From the NCBI GenBank assembly GCA_934193545.1, contig CAKPVL010000013.1:1-37656 (forward strand): a stretch of DNA of 37,656 nt, given 5' to 3'. The notes beneath the pieces are model-generated. The model did not search any database. It saw only the letters and a list, made by a program, of their open reading frames with translations, and was not told the DNA's origin. Position numbers and translations under genes: made by a program. The DNA comes from an uncultured Granulicatella sp. (GTDB lineage Bacteria > Bacillota > Bacilli > Lactobacillales > Aerococcaceae). Positions 25,197 through 34,345 of the stretch are shown piece after piece. How positions within the stretch are numbered: the first letter of the stretch is position 1; every line of letters begins with the position of its first letter.

Positions 25197-26297
25197 TTAT
25201 TCTTCTTCAGAAGAAGTTTCTTCTGTTTCTTCAACAACTGGATTTGCTAAGTTTTCTAAATACTCTTCATAAGCAGTTTCAGATTTAATATCAATACGGT
25301 ATCCTGTTAATTTCGCAGCTAGACGTGCGTTTTGACCACGTTTACCAATTGCAAGAGATAATTGGTGATCTGGTACAACAACGATACAACCGTTGCTATC
25401 ATCATTAAATTCAACTTTAAGTACTTGTGCTGGGTTTAATGCGTTCTTGATGTAAACTGCTGGATCTTCGTTCCATTCCACGATATCCATGTTTTCACCG
25501 TTTAATTCTTCAACAATGTTATGAACACGTTGTCCGCGAGGTCCTACGCATGTTCCAACTGGGTCTAAATTAGCATCGTTTGAACGAACAGCTACTTTAG
25601 CACGGTCACCTGCTTCACGAGCGATAGAAACGATTTCTACAACGCCATCGTAAATTTCAGGAACTTCTTGTTCAAATAAACGTTTCAATAAATCTGGGTG
25701 AGTACGGCTTACGAAAATTTGAGGTCCTTTAGTAGTGTTATCTACTTTAGAAACTAAAACTTTGATACGTTGATCAGGTAAGTACTCTTCTGTTGGAATT
25801 TGGTCTTGTTTTGCCATACCAGCAACGATACGACCAAGGTTCACATATACATAACGGAAATCTTGACGATCAACAACACCTGTCATGATTTCATTTTCAT
25901 ATTGGATGAATTCATTGTAGATGTTTGTACGTTCAGCATCGCGTAGACGTTGCATAATCACTTGTTTTGCTGTTTGAGCAGCAATACGTCCGAAGTCTTT
26001 AGGTGTTACTTCGAAGCGAATTTTATCACCAACTTCATATGCTTTGTTTTTCGCATGTGCTTCTTCTAGGCTAACTTCAAGAGTTGAATCGAATACATAT
26101 TCAACAACTTCTTTAACTGCATATACATGCATGTTGCCTTTCTTTTGGTCAAACTCAACTTCTACGTTTTGAGCTTGCCCATAGTTTTTCTTATATGCAG
26201 ACACTAACGCTGCTTCTAAAGCTGTAATCACGACATCTTTAGAGATTCCTTTTTCTTCTTCGAGAACAGTTAATGCTCGTAGCATTTCTTTACTCAT
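25197..26297 (-). CDS. nusA: Transcription termination/antitermination factor NusA
   Basis: NusA binds RNA polymerase and nascent RNA and modulates pausing, termination and antitermination. The 366-residue protein has the N-terminal polymerase-binding domain (1-130), an S1 domain (about 133-200), and two KH domains with GPRGQRVHNI and IGKRGQNARLAAKLTG. It ends in an acidic tail, and lacks the extra C-terminal repeats of proteobacterial NusA, as expected for Gram-positives. The ATG has AAGGAG upstream. It follows rimP by 19 bases. Confidence 0.97.
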   Translation of the reverse strand: MSKEMLRALTVLEEEKGISKDVVITALEAALVSAYKKNYGQAQNVEVEFDQKKGNMHVYAVKEVVEYVFDSTLEVSLEEAHAKNKAYEVGDKIRFEVTPKDFGRIAAQTAKQVIMQRLRDAERTNIYNEFIQYENEIMTGVVDRQDFRYVYVNLGRIVAGMAKQDQIPTEEYLPDQRIKVLVSKVDNTTKGPQIFVSRTHPDLLKRLFEQEVPEIYDGVVEIVSIAREAGDRAKVAVRSNDANLDPVGTCVGPRGQRVHNIVEELNGENMDIVEWNEDPAVYIKNALNPAQVLKVEFNDDSNGCIVVVPDHQLSLAIGKRGQNARLAAKLTGYRIDIKSETAYEEYLENLANPVVEETEETSSEEE

Positions 26298-26316
26298 GTG
26301 TTTACTCCTTTACTCC

Positions 26317-26790
26317 TTAGAATTTGATTGCAAGACGTGCTTTTGCAATATTCTTACGATCAATTGTAAATTCTTTTGTTCTTGTTTTGATTTGTACGTT
26401 TAATGTTACCGTTTCTTCACCGACTGAAAGAAGAGTTCCTTCAAGGAATTTCTCACCTTCAACGTTTTGATAAAACGATAAGTGTACATATGAACCAATC
26501 GCTGCTTTTAATTCTTCCTCGTTTCTTAACGGGCGCTCTGCACCTGGTGAAGAAACTTCTAAGAAGTAAGCTTGTGGAATTGGATCTGGGTTTTGTGCAT
26601 CAAGAATTTCACTAAATTTTTCACTCATAAACGCGCAGTCATCTAAATCGATACCGCCCGGTTTATCTAAGTAAAAACGTAGAAACCAATTCTTTCCTTC
26701 TTTTACAAATTCTAAGTCGAATAACTCAAAGCCTTCTTTTTCAATTACTTCTTTAGTAAGCTCTGTTACCGTCTCAGTTACTTTACTCAT
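26317..26790 (-). CDS. rimP: Ribosome maturation factor RimP
   Basis: RimP assists 30S assembly. The 157-residue protein shows LFDLEFVKEGKNWFLRFYLDK (split by family pattern into FDLEFVKEG and LRFYLDKPGGI), the SEKFSEILD helix, and YFLEVSSPGAERPLR, the best-known RimP signature. The start is the ATG before SKVTET, with AAGGAGG eight bases upstream; ten further residues upstream are in frame but include the SD itself. It leads the rimP-nusA-rnpM-ylxQ-infB-rbfA operon. A terminator hairpin lies between its probable promoter and its start. Confidence 0.95.
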   Translation of the reverse strand: MSKVTETVTELTKEVIEKEGFELFDLEFVKEGKNWFLRFYLDKPGGIDLDDCAFMSEKFSEILDAQNPDPIPQAYFLEVSSPGAERPLRNEEELKAAIGSYVHLSFYQNVEGEKFLEGTLLSVGEETVTLNVQIKTRTKEFTIDRKNIAKARLAIKF

Positions 26791-26825
26791 AGCCTCAACC
26801 TCCTTGCTACTTGAGTCCATGTCGA

Positions 26826-26854
26826 TAAAAAGAGTGAGCGTTTCCGCTCACTCT
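26826..26854 (-). terminator. Terminator / possible attenuator between polC and rimP
   Basis: A perfect 10-bp stem, AGAGTGAGCG / CGCTCACTCT, capped by a GAAA tetraloop on the minus strand, is followed by five T. It terminates polC, but also lies about 20 bases into the leader of the predicted rimP transcript, so it could act as an attenuator. Confidence 0.88.
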
Positions 26855-26880
26855 CCTCTCAACTACTATTCTACTTCGTT

Positions 26881-26910
26881 AGTATACCATATACTTTGTT
26901 CTAATACCAA
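26881..26910 (-). promoter_or_regulatory. Putative promoter of the rimP-nusA-infB operon
   Basis: On the minus strand TTGGTA (26905-26910) and TATACT (26881-26886) are 18 bases apart, and the -10 is extended by TGG. The predicted start is about 26874, upstream of the terminator hairpin at 26826-26854. Confidence 0.55.
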
Positions 26911-26931
26911 CTATTGTGATATTAGAACAAA
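26895..26931. repeat. 12-bp inverted repeat spanning the polC stop codon
   Basis: TTTGTTCTAATA (26895-26906) pairs perfectly with TATTAGAACAAA (26920-26931) across a 13-base loop. In the polC transcript the stop codon TAA lies within the first arm. No T-run follows, so it is not a normal terminator, and the -35 of the rimP promoter overlaps its second arm. Confidence 0.65.
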
Positions 26932-29900
26932 TCATCGAATAATGATAATTGGTTTTCATCTGGTAAGTGGTCTAGGACTTTGTTTTCTGTCATATAGTCA
27001 ATAAGCGTCTTCGATACTTTACCACGTGTCGCCAAATCTTTCTTCGATAGGAATGGTTGTTCTTGTCTTGCTTCAACGATTTTGTTTGCAACGTTCAAGC
27101 CTAATCCTTGAATCGCTCTAAATGGAGCAATCAGTGAATCGCCTTCGATGACAAAGTTACTTGCTTCGGATTTATCAACGTCGACCATCTTGAAGTGGAA
27201 ACCACGTTCCACCATCTCGTTGGCTAATTCTAGAACGGTTAGCAAGTTTTGTTCTTTCGTACTTGCTTCCATTCCTTTTTCGCGAATTTCTTTGATACGT
27301 TTCTTAATCATCTCTTTCCCTTGAGACATGGCAACGATATCGAAATCTTGCGCACGCACTGAGAAATAAGCACAGTAGTATAACAATGGTTTATGGACCT
27401 TAAACCAAGCAACACGCAACGCCATTAATACGTACGCTGCCGCATGGGCTTTCGGGAACATATATTTAATCTTCAAACAAGATTGAATATACCATTCTGG
27501 TACATTGTTCTCTCTCATAATCGCTTGGAAGTCGTCAGGAATTCCTTTCCCTTTACGAACCCCCTCCATGATTTTGAAGGCTATCCCTTCTTCAACGCCT
27601 TTATGGATTAAATACACCATGATGTCGTCACGACAACCGATAACATCGGCAAGTGGAATATTGTGAAGACGAATCAATTCCTCGGCGTTTCCAAGATATA
27701 CGTCTGTACCATGTGATAATCCAGAAATTTGAAGTAATTCAGTGAATGTTGAAGGTTTCGTTTGTTCTAACATTCCACGAACGAATTTAGTCCCAAATTC
27801 CGGAATCCCAAGTGTACCTGTATTCGAATCAATTTGCTCAGGAGTGACTCCTAACACTTCAGTACCACCGAAGATTTTCATAACCTCTGGATCATCAGGT
27901 GGAATCGACTTTGGATCCATTCCTGATAAGTCTTGCAACATACGAATCACGGTCGGATCATCGTGTCCAAGAATATCGAGTTTCAATACATTATCGTGAA
28001 TTGAGTGGAAGTCAAAGTGGGTTGTTCTCCACTCAGCACTCAAATCATCTGCCGGGTATTGAATTGGCGTAAAGTCGTATACATCCATATAGTCAGGAAT
28101 TACAATAATCCCACCTGGGTGCTGACCTGTACTTCTCTTAACTCCCGTACATCCGCTTGCTAAGCGTTCAATTTCTGCTTGACGGAATTCAAGGCCTAAG
28201 TCACGCTCATACCCTTTTACATAACCAAAAGCTGTCTTATCCGCAACTGTACTAATCGTACCTGCACGATACACGTAATCTTCCCCGAACAATACTTTTG
28301 TATAGTTATGCGCTTGTGGTTGATATTCCCCACTAAAGTTCAAATCGATATCGGGAACTTTATCTCCGTAGAATCCTAGGAAGGTTTCAAACGGAATATC
28401 GTGTCCATCTTTAACCATTCTCGTATTACATCTTGGACAGTTTTTTTCAGGTAAATCAAAACCTGAGCCTACTGATCCATCATCAAAGAATTCTGATAAT
28501 TGACATTGAGGGCAACGATAGTGTGGCGCTAATGGATTCACTTCGGTAATTCCAGTTAAAGTAGCTACTAAGGATGATCCTACCGATCCACGTGATCCAA
28601 CCAAATACCCGTCCTGATTACTCTTTAATACAAGTTTTTGAGCAATTAAATAAATTACCGAAAAACCATTTCCAATAATACTCTTTAACTCTTTTTTAAT
28701 ACGATCTTCCACAATTTTAGGTAGAGGATTTCCATACCATTCGTGTGCTTTATCGTAACTCAATTTAGTGATTTCATCAGCGGCACCTTCAATTTTAGGA
28801 GTAAATAACTCATCTTTAACTGGAGTAATTTCTTCCAATTGTTCACTGACCCAGTTTGAATTTGTCACGACCACTTCGTAAGCTTTTTCTTCACCAAGGA
28901 AAGCAAATTCTTTCAGCATTTCGTCAGTTGTTCTTAAATGAGCGTCAGAATATTCTTGAGGAACACCATTGTTTAATGATGTCAGAAGAATCTCACGATA
29001 AATCTTGTCTTCTGGATTTAAGTAGTGAACATTCCCTGTTGCTACAACTGGTTTCCCTAACTCTTCCCCAAGACGAACTAAGTTTTGAATGATTTCTTCT
29101 AAATGATGCTCGTTACGAATCAATTCTTTTTTGATTAAAGGACGATAAATAGCTTTCGGCATAATTTCAATATAGTCATAGAATTTAGCCTTTTCTTTTG
29201 CCTCGTTATACCCTTTTTGCATCATCGCTTCGAAAACTTCCCCTTCAGCACATCCTGAACCTAATAGGAACGAATCACGACGGCTTGAAAGCATACTTCT
29301 TAAAATACGAGGGACGCGGTAGTAATACTCGATATTGGATTGAGATACAACCTTGAACAACTCTTTTAGCCCAGCTTGGTCTTTTGCAAAAATCGTTGCA
29401 TGGAATGGACGACCATTTTTAAAGACTTCCTCTGGATGAATATTGGTATTTAATTCATCGTGATATAACAGATTATGCTCTGTAGCCGCTTCTTTTAAGA
29501 AAATATGGCATAAATAACCCGTTGTCTCGGAGTCGTACACTGCACGGTGATGTTGTTCAAGTGCAACATTATAGCGTTTTGCTAAAGTGTTTAAACGATG
29601 AGACTTCAGTTGTGGGTGAAGCATACGAGACAATTCCAAAGTATCAATAACAGGCTGTTCTGTTTTTGGAATCCCCACATTTTCGTATCCTGTATTTAAG
29701 AAACCCATATCAAAACTTGCGTTATGCGCAACGAGGATACAGTCTTTAGAAAATTCATGGAACTCTCTTAAAACTTGTTCTACAGATTTCGACCCTTTTA
29801 CCATCTCATCAGTAATCCCTGTTAATTGAATCGTTGTTGCCGATAATGGGTGGCCTGGATCGATAAATTCTTCAAACTGATCAATGACGACACCATTCTT

Positions 29901-31256
29901 CATTTTAACGGCAGCTAGCTCGATGATGCTGTCATAAATTGCAGAAAGACCTGTTGTTTCCACGTCGAAGACAACATATGTCGCATCTTCTAATAAAATA
30001 TGCTGTGGATTATAGGCAACGTTCACGTGATCATCTACGATATTTCCTTCTAATCCGTATAAAATCTTAATGCCGTTTTTCTTACCAGCTCCATGTGCTT
30101 CTGGGTAGGCCTGTAAGTTGGCATGGTCTGTTATCGCAATCGCCTTATGTCCCCATTTAGCCGCTTGACTAATCAAGTCGCTTGGAGCATTCGTTGCATC
30201 CATCACTGACATATTCGTATGCATATGCAACTCAACGCGTTTTTCGCCCTCTGCCTTATCTTTTCTACCTTCACGATTTACAGCGTTCATATCACGAATA
30301 ATCATTCCCAATTCTTGAGAGAATTTATTCACTTCAATCGTACCAAACGCTCTAACCCATGTTCCCTTTTTCAAACCTTCAAGCGCTTGTTCGTCTTCAG
30401 GAGTTGATGGGAATAAAGTCGCACTGATGGAAGAAGTATAGTCTGTTAATTTAATATTTCCGAACAACTTCCCTTTTGCTTTACCACGACGAAGTTCGAT
30501 ATCAAAAATCTTCCCTTCGATTACAACATTGCGCTCTTCTTCAAAAATATCAGCAATAGCACGAACTTCACTATTGGATTTAATCGGTTTGCCGTAAATA
30601 ACACCTTCTGGTTTAGAAGATGCTGGAGCACCAGCTTTTCTTTGAGGAGCTTGGGAAGCAGCAAGTTTTGCCGCTTTTTGAGCTTCGTTAAACTCTTGTT
30701 CGATTTGCTGTTCTTTTTGAACAAACTCTTCTGCCATGCGGTCCTGCAACTCACCATCCACATGGATTTGAACTCCTAGTTTAGGAAATCCCGCTTCGAT
30801 ATATGCTTGTTGAATTTTTGGAACGCAATTATTCGTTAAGTGCGTCTTTGTTAATTCATTTGGGCAATGAAGTTTTAGTTGATTTTTCTCATATTTTGGA
30901 GTTTGATCCGCTAAAATTTGATGAGAAACCGCAGATTCATCCTTCAATGTCTCTAATACATATTCCCAATAGGATTCAACTAGTTCTTCTGTTACTTCTG
31001 CACCTTCATCTGTTGTAATAACAGCTTTCCCACCGAATTGACGGTAAGTATCATTCAACGCATCAGTAAACAGTCTGAATTTTTCATACATAAAAATGAC
31101 TGGATTTTGAATATGAAACGTCCATGTTTTATCTAACTTAGAGATATCAATTCGAACTAATTTTGCTTCATCAAATTCCGGAGAAAAAATACTTGTGTCA
31201 GCAATATTAAATTGCTCGATCACTTTTTTCATTAAATCTTTTTGTGATTGACTCAT
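26922..31256 (-). CDS. polC: DNA polymerase III PolC-type (Gram-positive replicase alpha subunit)
   Basis: The leading replicative polymerase of low-GC Gram-positives, with its own 3'-5' proofreading exonuclease. Domains in order: N-terminal region, OB fold (about 235-320), PHP domain start (HMHTNMSVMDATNA, about 345), DEDD exonuclease with FDVETTGLSA (about 427-436) and AHNASFDMGF inserted into the PHP, PHP remainder, then the polymerase with a zinc module (CPQCQ and CPRCN, about 960-990) and catalytic palm (PDIDLNFSGE). The C-terminus ends in LSLFDDLF, a plausible clamp-binding motif. The start is the ATG before SQSQKD, with AAGGAGG upstream, giving 1444 residues; the 14 residues before it lack an SD. 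Confidence 0.97.
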   Translation of the reverse strand: MSQSQKDLMKKVIEQFNIADTSIFSPEFDEAKLVRIDISKLDKTWTFHIQNPVIFMYEKFRLFTDALNDTYRQFGGKAVITTDEGAEVTEELVESYWEYVLETLKDESAVSHQILADQTPKYEKNQLKLHCPNELTKTHLTNNCVPKIQQAYIEAGFPKLGVQIHVDGELQDRMAEEFVQKEQQIEQEFNEAQKAAKLAASQAPQRKAGAPASSKPEGVIYGKPIKSNSEVRAIADIFEEERNVVIEGKIFDIELRRGKAKGKLFGNIKLTDYTSSISATLFPSTPEDEQALEGLKKGTWVRAFGTIEVNKFSQELGMIIRDMNAVNREGRKDKAEGEKRVELHMHTNMSVMDATNAPSDLISQAAKWGHKAIAITDHANLQAYPEAHGAGKKNGIKILYGLEGNIVDDHVNVAYNPQHILLEDATYVVFDVETTGLSAIYDSIIELAAVKMKNGVVIDQFEEFIDPGHPLSATTIQLTGITDEMVKGSKSVEQVLREFHEFSKDCILVAHNASFDMGFLNTGYENVGIPKTEQPVIDTLELSRMLHPQLKSHRLNTLAKRYNVALEQHHRAVYDSETTGYLCHIFLKEAATEHNLLYHDELNTNIHPEEVFKNGRPFHATIFAKDQAGLKELFKVVSQSNIEYYYRVPRILRSMLSSRRDSFLLGSGCAEGEVFEAMMQKGYNEAKEKAKFYDYIEIMPKAIYRPLIKKELIRNEHHLEEIIQNLVRLGEELGKPVVATGNVHYLNPEDKIYREILLTSLNNGVPQEYSDAHLRTTDEMLKEFAFLGEEKAYEVVVTNSNWVSEQLEEITPVKDELFTPKIEGAADEITKLSYDKAHEWYGNPLPKIVEDRIKKELKSIIGNGFSVIYLIAQKLVLKSNQDGYLVGSRGSVGSSLVATLTGITEVNPLAPHYRCPQCQLSEFFDDGSVGSGFDLPEKNCPRCNTRMVKDGHDIPFETFLGFYGDKVPDIDLNFSGEYQPQAHNYTKVLFGEDYVYRAGTISTVADKTAFGYVKGYERDLGLEFRQAEIERLASGCTGVKRSTGQHPGGIIVIPDYMDVYDFTPIQYPADDLSAEWRTTHFDFHSIHDNVLKLDILGHDDPTVIRMLQDLSGMDPKSIPPDDPEVMKIFGGTEVLGVTPEQIDSNTGTLGIPEFGTKFVRGMLEQTKPSTFTELLQISGLSHGTDVYLGNAEELIRLHNIPLADVIGCRDDIMVYLIHKGVEEGIAFKIMEGVRKGKGIPDDFQAIMRENNVPEWYIQSCLKIKYMFPKAHAAAYVLMALRVAWFKVHKPLLYYCAYFSVRAQDFDIVAMSQGKEMIKKRIKEIREKGMEASTKEQNLLTVLELANEMVERGFHFKMVDVDKSEASNFVIEGDSLIAPFRAIQGLGLNVANKIVEARQEQPFLSKKDLATRGKVSKTLIDYMTENKVLDHLPDENQLSLFDDLF

Positions 31257-31280
31257 GGTTTCCTCCTTTTTTATTACATA

Positions 31281-31317
31281 AGAAGAGTGGTCCACCATCG
31301 TAGAGACACTCTCTTCT
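31281..31317 (-). other. Imperfect hairpin between rseP and polC
   Basis: AGAAGAG (31281-31287) pairs with CTCTTCT (31311-31317), with further G-C pairs after a two-base bulge. No T-run follows on the minus strand. It may be a weak terminator remnant or an mRNA processing site where proS stands in relatives. Confidence 0.4.
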
Positions 31318-32583
31318 CTAATTAAATAATTTCATAATATCGTTCCAAGTCACAAGAAGCATTAACGCAAATAGGAAAATAGCCCCTGCAATCGTTAAAT
31401 AGCCTTCTTTTTCTGGATCGAGTGGTTTCTTACGAATTCCTTCAATGACATTCAGAACGAGTTTTCCACCATCAAGTGCTGGAATTGGTAAAAGGTTCAT
31501 TACCCCAAGGTTGGCACTAATCATTCCCATGAAAGCAAGTAAATCAATGAATCCATTTTTAGCCACTTGCGATGTCATTGAATAAATAGCAACCGGTCCA
31601 CCTAGTTGATTTAAATTAAACCCACGTGTAAAAAGCGAGCCTAATGCCGAGAGCACTAATACAACTACTGAAACAGTTTGAGTGAATCCATAAGCAATAA
31701 TGGAAAGAATATCATTTTTAAGAATTCTTGTGACGCCAAATTGTCCCACTTTTGAACCGTCAGACGCTTCCACTGCCTTCGGTGTTACTTGAACTTCTTC
31801 TGTTTTACCATTGCGGTCAATCGTAACTGCTAAAGCTTTATCCGCGCTTGAACGAACAATTTTTGTCATTTCATCCCATGAATGAATCTCAACACCGTCG
31901 ATAGAAAGAACTTTGTCTCCCTCTTTTAGACCAGCCACTTGTGCAGCCGAGTCTTCCGTTACTTGTCCGATAATCGCATCATTAGTTGGAACTCCACCTT
32001 GCATGAATCCGACAATGATAAATACTAAAATTGATAAAATAAAGTTGTTCATTGGACCAGCAGCATTTGTTTTAATTCTGTTCCATAATGTTGCTGAATT
32101 GAACTGACGCTCAACTGGCGCAACGACTACTTCAGTTCCATCAGATTCAACAATTGTTGCAGTCTTCGAAACTGTTAGTGTTACTTTTTCTTCTGAATTA
32201 ATGAAGTATCCAGTTAATGTCATATCCTTATGTAAGTCTGCATCTTCGATTTGGAAAGGTACAGAATTCTCGATAATAAGTTTATCGTCAAAATTTAATT
32301 TTTGAACAACATTCTCACTATCTAGGACGATAGTAATCATCATCCCTGGTTTGATTTCTTGTTCATCTTCATCATGACCAGCCATACGCACATATCCACC
32401 AATTGGTAATAAGCGAAGCGTATATACTGTTTCCCCTTTACGAACTTGGAAGATTTTTGGTCCCATCCCAATCGCAAATTCACGAACTAAGATACCCGCC
32501 TTTTTTGCAAAATAGTAATGACCAAATTCATGAATGATCACGATGATGCTAAATACGAATAAAAATGCAATTAATCCTTGCAA
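31318..32583 (-). CDS. rseP: Site-2 intramembrane metalloprotease RseP/RasP (Eep-like)
   Basis: A zinc protease that cuts substrates within the membrane; in enterococci and streptococci the orthologue Eep trims pheromone and signal-peptide remnants, and in Bacillus RasP cleaves anti-sigma factors. HEFGH at residues 18-22 is the zinc site, a PDZ domain lies about 195-265 (GLKEGDKVLSIDGVEI), and PIPALDGGK near residue 370 supplies the third metal ligand. Four membrane helices fit. The start codon is TTG with AGAGGTGA five bases upstream. It follows cdsA by 14 bases. dxr, often found between cdsA and rseP, is absent. Confidence 0.95.
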   Translation of the reverse strand: MQGLIAFLFVFSIIVIIHEFGHYYFAKKAGILVREFAIGMGPKIFQVRKGETVYTLRLLPIGGYVRMAGHDEDEQEIKPGMMITIVLDSENVVQKLNFDDKLIIENSVPFQIEDADLHKDMTLTGYFINSEEKVTLTVSKTATIVESDGTEVVVAPVERQFNSATLWNRIKTNAAGPMNNFILSILVFIIVGFMQGGVPTNDAIIGQVTEDSAAQVAGLKEGDKVLSIDGVEIHSWDEMTKIVRSSADKALAVTIDRNGKTEEVQVTPKAVEASDGSKVGQFGVTRILKNDILSIIAYGFTQTVSVVVLVLSALGSLFTRGFNLNQLGGPVAIYSMTSQVAKNGFIDLLAFMGMISANLGVMNLLPIPALDGGKLVLNVIEGIRKKPLDPEKEGYLTIAGAIFLFALMLLVTWNDIMKLFN

Positions 32584-32597
32584 TTATTTCACCTCTT

Positions 32598-33398
32598 TTA
32601 AAGATCCCCAAAGAATTTAAATACAATCTGGAACATTAACATCGCAAAGAATGTAGAATCGAAACGATCCAATACTCCTCCATGTCCTGGGAATAAGTTT
32701 CCAGAATCCTTCACGTTAAATTGTCGCTTATAAGCAGACTCTACTAAATCACCTAATTGTCCAAAAATGGATAAGCAAACCATTAAGAGCACAAATTCAA
32801 ATACTGAAAATTGAACTGGATTATAAAATGGAACAACGAGTAATCCTAATAATACTGAGCCAAGAACACCACCAATAGACCCTTCAATTGTTTTATTTGG
32901 GCTAATATCTGGAGCTAACTTGTGTTTTCCAAACTGACGTCCTGCTAAATAGGCAAATGAGTCCGTTCCCCAAATGACAATAAAGACAAAAATCGCCATC
33001 CCAAAACTAATACTTCTAACAAATAGAATTCCCGAGAATCCACCACCGACGTATAAAGAAATCAGCGAACAAAACGCTGCATCTTCAAACGAAAAGCGGT
33101 CACTCTTATATACCGTTAATGTCATCAGTAACATCACCATCAAGAAATAAAAGAAGAAATAGTCAATTCCTCTTGGCAGGGCCACAAGTGGCTTCTGTGA
33201 GAATAAAAATGATAATGTTGCCAGTAATGTCAAAGCTCCCTCAATAGAAAAAATATTCATTTTCTTCATTTGGAAGAATTCATAAATCGCTACAATCGCC
33301 AACATTGCTAAAAGCGTTCTAAGCCAAATGTCGCCTACAAAAAGAATTGGCAAGAAGATACCTAAAGCAATAAGTGCGGTAATGACACGTTGTTTCAT
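32598..33398 (-). CDS. cdsA: Phosphatidate cytidylyltransferase
   Basis: CdsA makes CDP-diacylglycerol, the precursor of phosphatidylglycerol and cardiolipin, in the plasma membrane. The 266-residue protein has about eight hydrophobic segments and the C-terminal family signature: SAYKRQFNVKDSGN followed by FPGHGGVLDRFDS, with the conserved Asp pair. The ATG directly follows the uppS stop (TAG-ATG), and its SD GGAGG lies inside uppS, so the two genes are translationally coupled. Confidence 0.96.
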   Translation of the reverse strand: MKQRVITALIALGIFLPILFVGDIWLRTLLAMLAIVAIYEFFQMKKMNIFSIEGALTLLATLSFLFSQKPLVALPRGIDYFFFYFLMVMLLMTLTVYKSDRFSFEDAAFCSLISLYVGGGFSGILFVRSISFGMAIFVFIVIWGTDSFAYLAGRQFGKHKLAPDISPNKTIEGSIGGVLGSVLLGLLVVPFYNPVQFSVFEFVLLMVCLSIFGQLGDLVESAYKRQFNVKDSGNLFPGHGGVLDRFDSTFFAMLMFQIVFKFFGDL

Positions 33399-34172
33399 CT
33401 ATGCAAGACCTCCATAACGGCGATGTCTTCCTTGGTAAGTCAGAATCGCTTTATGTAAATCTTCTTCAGAAAAGTCTGGCCAGAAAATATCTGTAAAGTA
33501 ATATTCACTATATGCTAATTGCCATAATAAGAAATTGCTTAATCGCACTTCTCCACTTGTACGGATCATTAAATCTGGATCTTGTAACTCTCCTAGGAAA
33601 CTTGTTTGTAATTTGCTAGCAAAAACTTCATCGTTAATATCTTCCACTGAGATTTCTCCAGATTGAACTTCGTTTGCTAGAGCTTTCGTTGCTTCAATAA
33701 TTTCAGCACGTGAGCCATAGTTAAGAGCAAACGTTAAGACCATACCAGTATTATCTTTAGTATCATCAACAGCTTTTAGCACTACTTGTTTTGTAGATTC
33801 AGGTAATTCATCAATAAATCCAATCAGTTGGATTTTCATATTTCTTTCTTGAAGTTCCGGCATAAACGTACCAAAGAAATCTCCAGGTAGTTTCATTAAG
33901 AAGCTTACCTCTTCTGTTGGACGTTTCCAGTTTTCAGTACTAAACGCATATAAGGTCATCGCTTTTACCCCTAATTCATCAGCAGCAATGGCGATTCGTT
34001 TAACCGTACTCATGCCTTCTTTATGCCCCGCAATTCTAGGAAGATTGCGTTTCTTTGCCCATCGACCATTACCGTCCATAATCACGGCGATATGTTGTGG
34101 GATGTTTTCTCGATCTATTGAAACAGATTCTGTTGTTTCTTGTGGTTTTGATTTTTTCTTCCAAAAAAGCAT
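33399..34172 (-). CDS. uppS: Undecaprenyl diphosphate synthase (isoprenyl transferase)
   Basis: UppS builds the C55 lipid carrier for peptidoglycan by adding isopentenyl units to farnesyl diphosphate. The catalytic block HIAVIMDGNGRWAKKR begins near residue 28, with the Mg2+-binding Asp in MDGNGRW, and TLYAFSTENWKRP and RTSGEVRLSNFLLWQ follow. The start is set at the ATG before LFWKKKS (34172), which has AAAGGA nine bases upstream; an ATG three codons earlier abuts that SD. The protein is then 257 residues, as usual. It leads the uppS-cdsA-rseP unit. Confidence 0.95.
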   Translation of the reverse strand: MLFWKKKSKPQETTESVSIDRENIPQHIAVIMDGNGRWAKKRNLPRIAGHKEGMSTVKRIAIAADELGVKAMTLYAFSTENWKRPTEEVSFLMKLPGDFFGTFMPELQERNMKIQLIGFIDELPESTKQVVLKAVDDTKDNTGMVLTFALNYGSRAEIIEATKALANEVQSGEISVEDINDEVFASKLQTSFLGELQDPDLMIRTSGEVRLSNFLLWQLAYSEYYFTDIFWPDFSEEDLHKAILTYQGRHRRYGGLA

Positions 34173-34204
34173 TTTATCCATTCCTTTACACGTATTTCTT
34201 TTCT

Positions 34205-34213
34205 ATTGTAACA
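34205..34213 (-). promoter_or_regulatory. Extended -10 promoter of uppS
   Basis: The minus strand reads TGTTACAAT about 33 bases before the uppS start. No convincing -35 is present. Confidence 0.45.
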
Positions 34214-34280
34214 GAAGTTTAAGGTCATTTATAGTATTCTCTTTTTCCTTATGAAAAAATTACAAAAACAAAGGCCCTGA

Positions 34281-34309
34281 TTGGTTTCTAGGGCGAAAAA
34301 TGGTATACT
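34281..34309 (+). promoter_or_regulatory. Promoter of def
   Basis: TTGGTT (34281-34286) and TATACT (34304-34309) are separated by 17 bases, and the -10 is extended (TGG before it). A small inverted repeat, GCCCT / AGGGC (34274-34278, 34290-34294), encloses the -35 box. Confidence 0.7.
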
Positions 34310-34345
34310 TAGAAACAGATTTATGAACCAATAAAGGAGTTAACC

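Noticed and set aside
26922..31256. An intein or insertion in the very long polC frame.
   Set aside because: The length of 1444 residues is normal for PolC, and the exonuclease inserted in the PHP domain is the standard layout.
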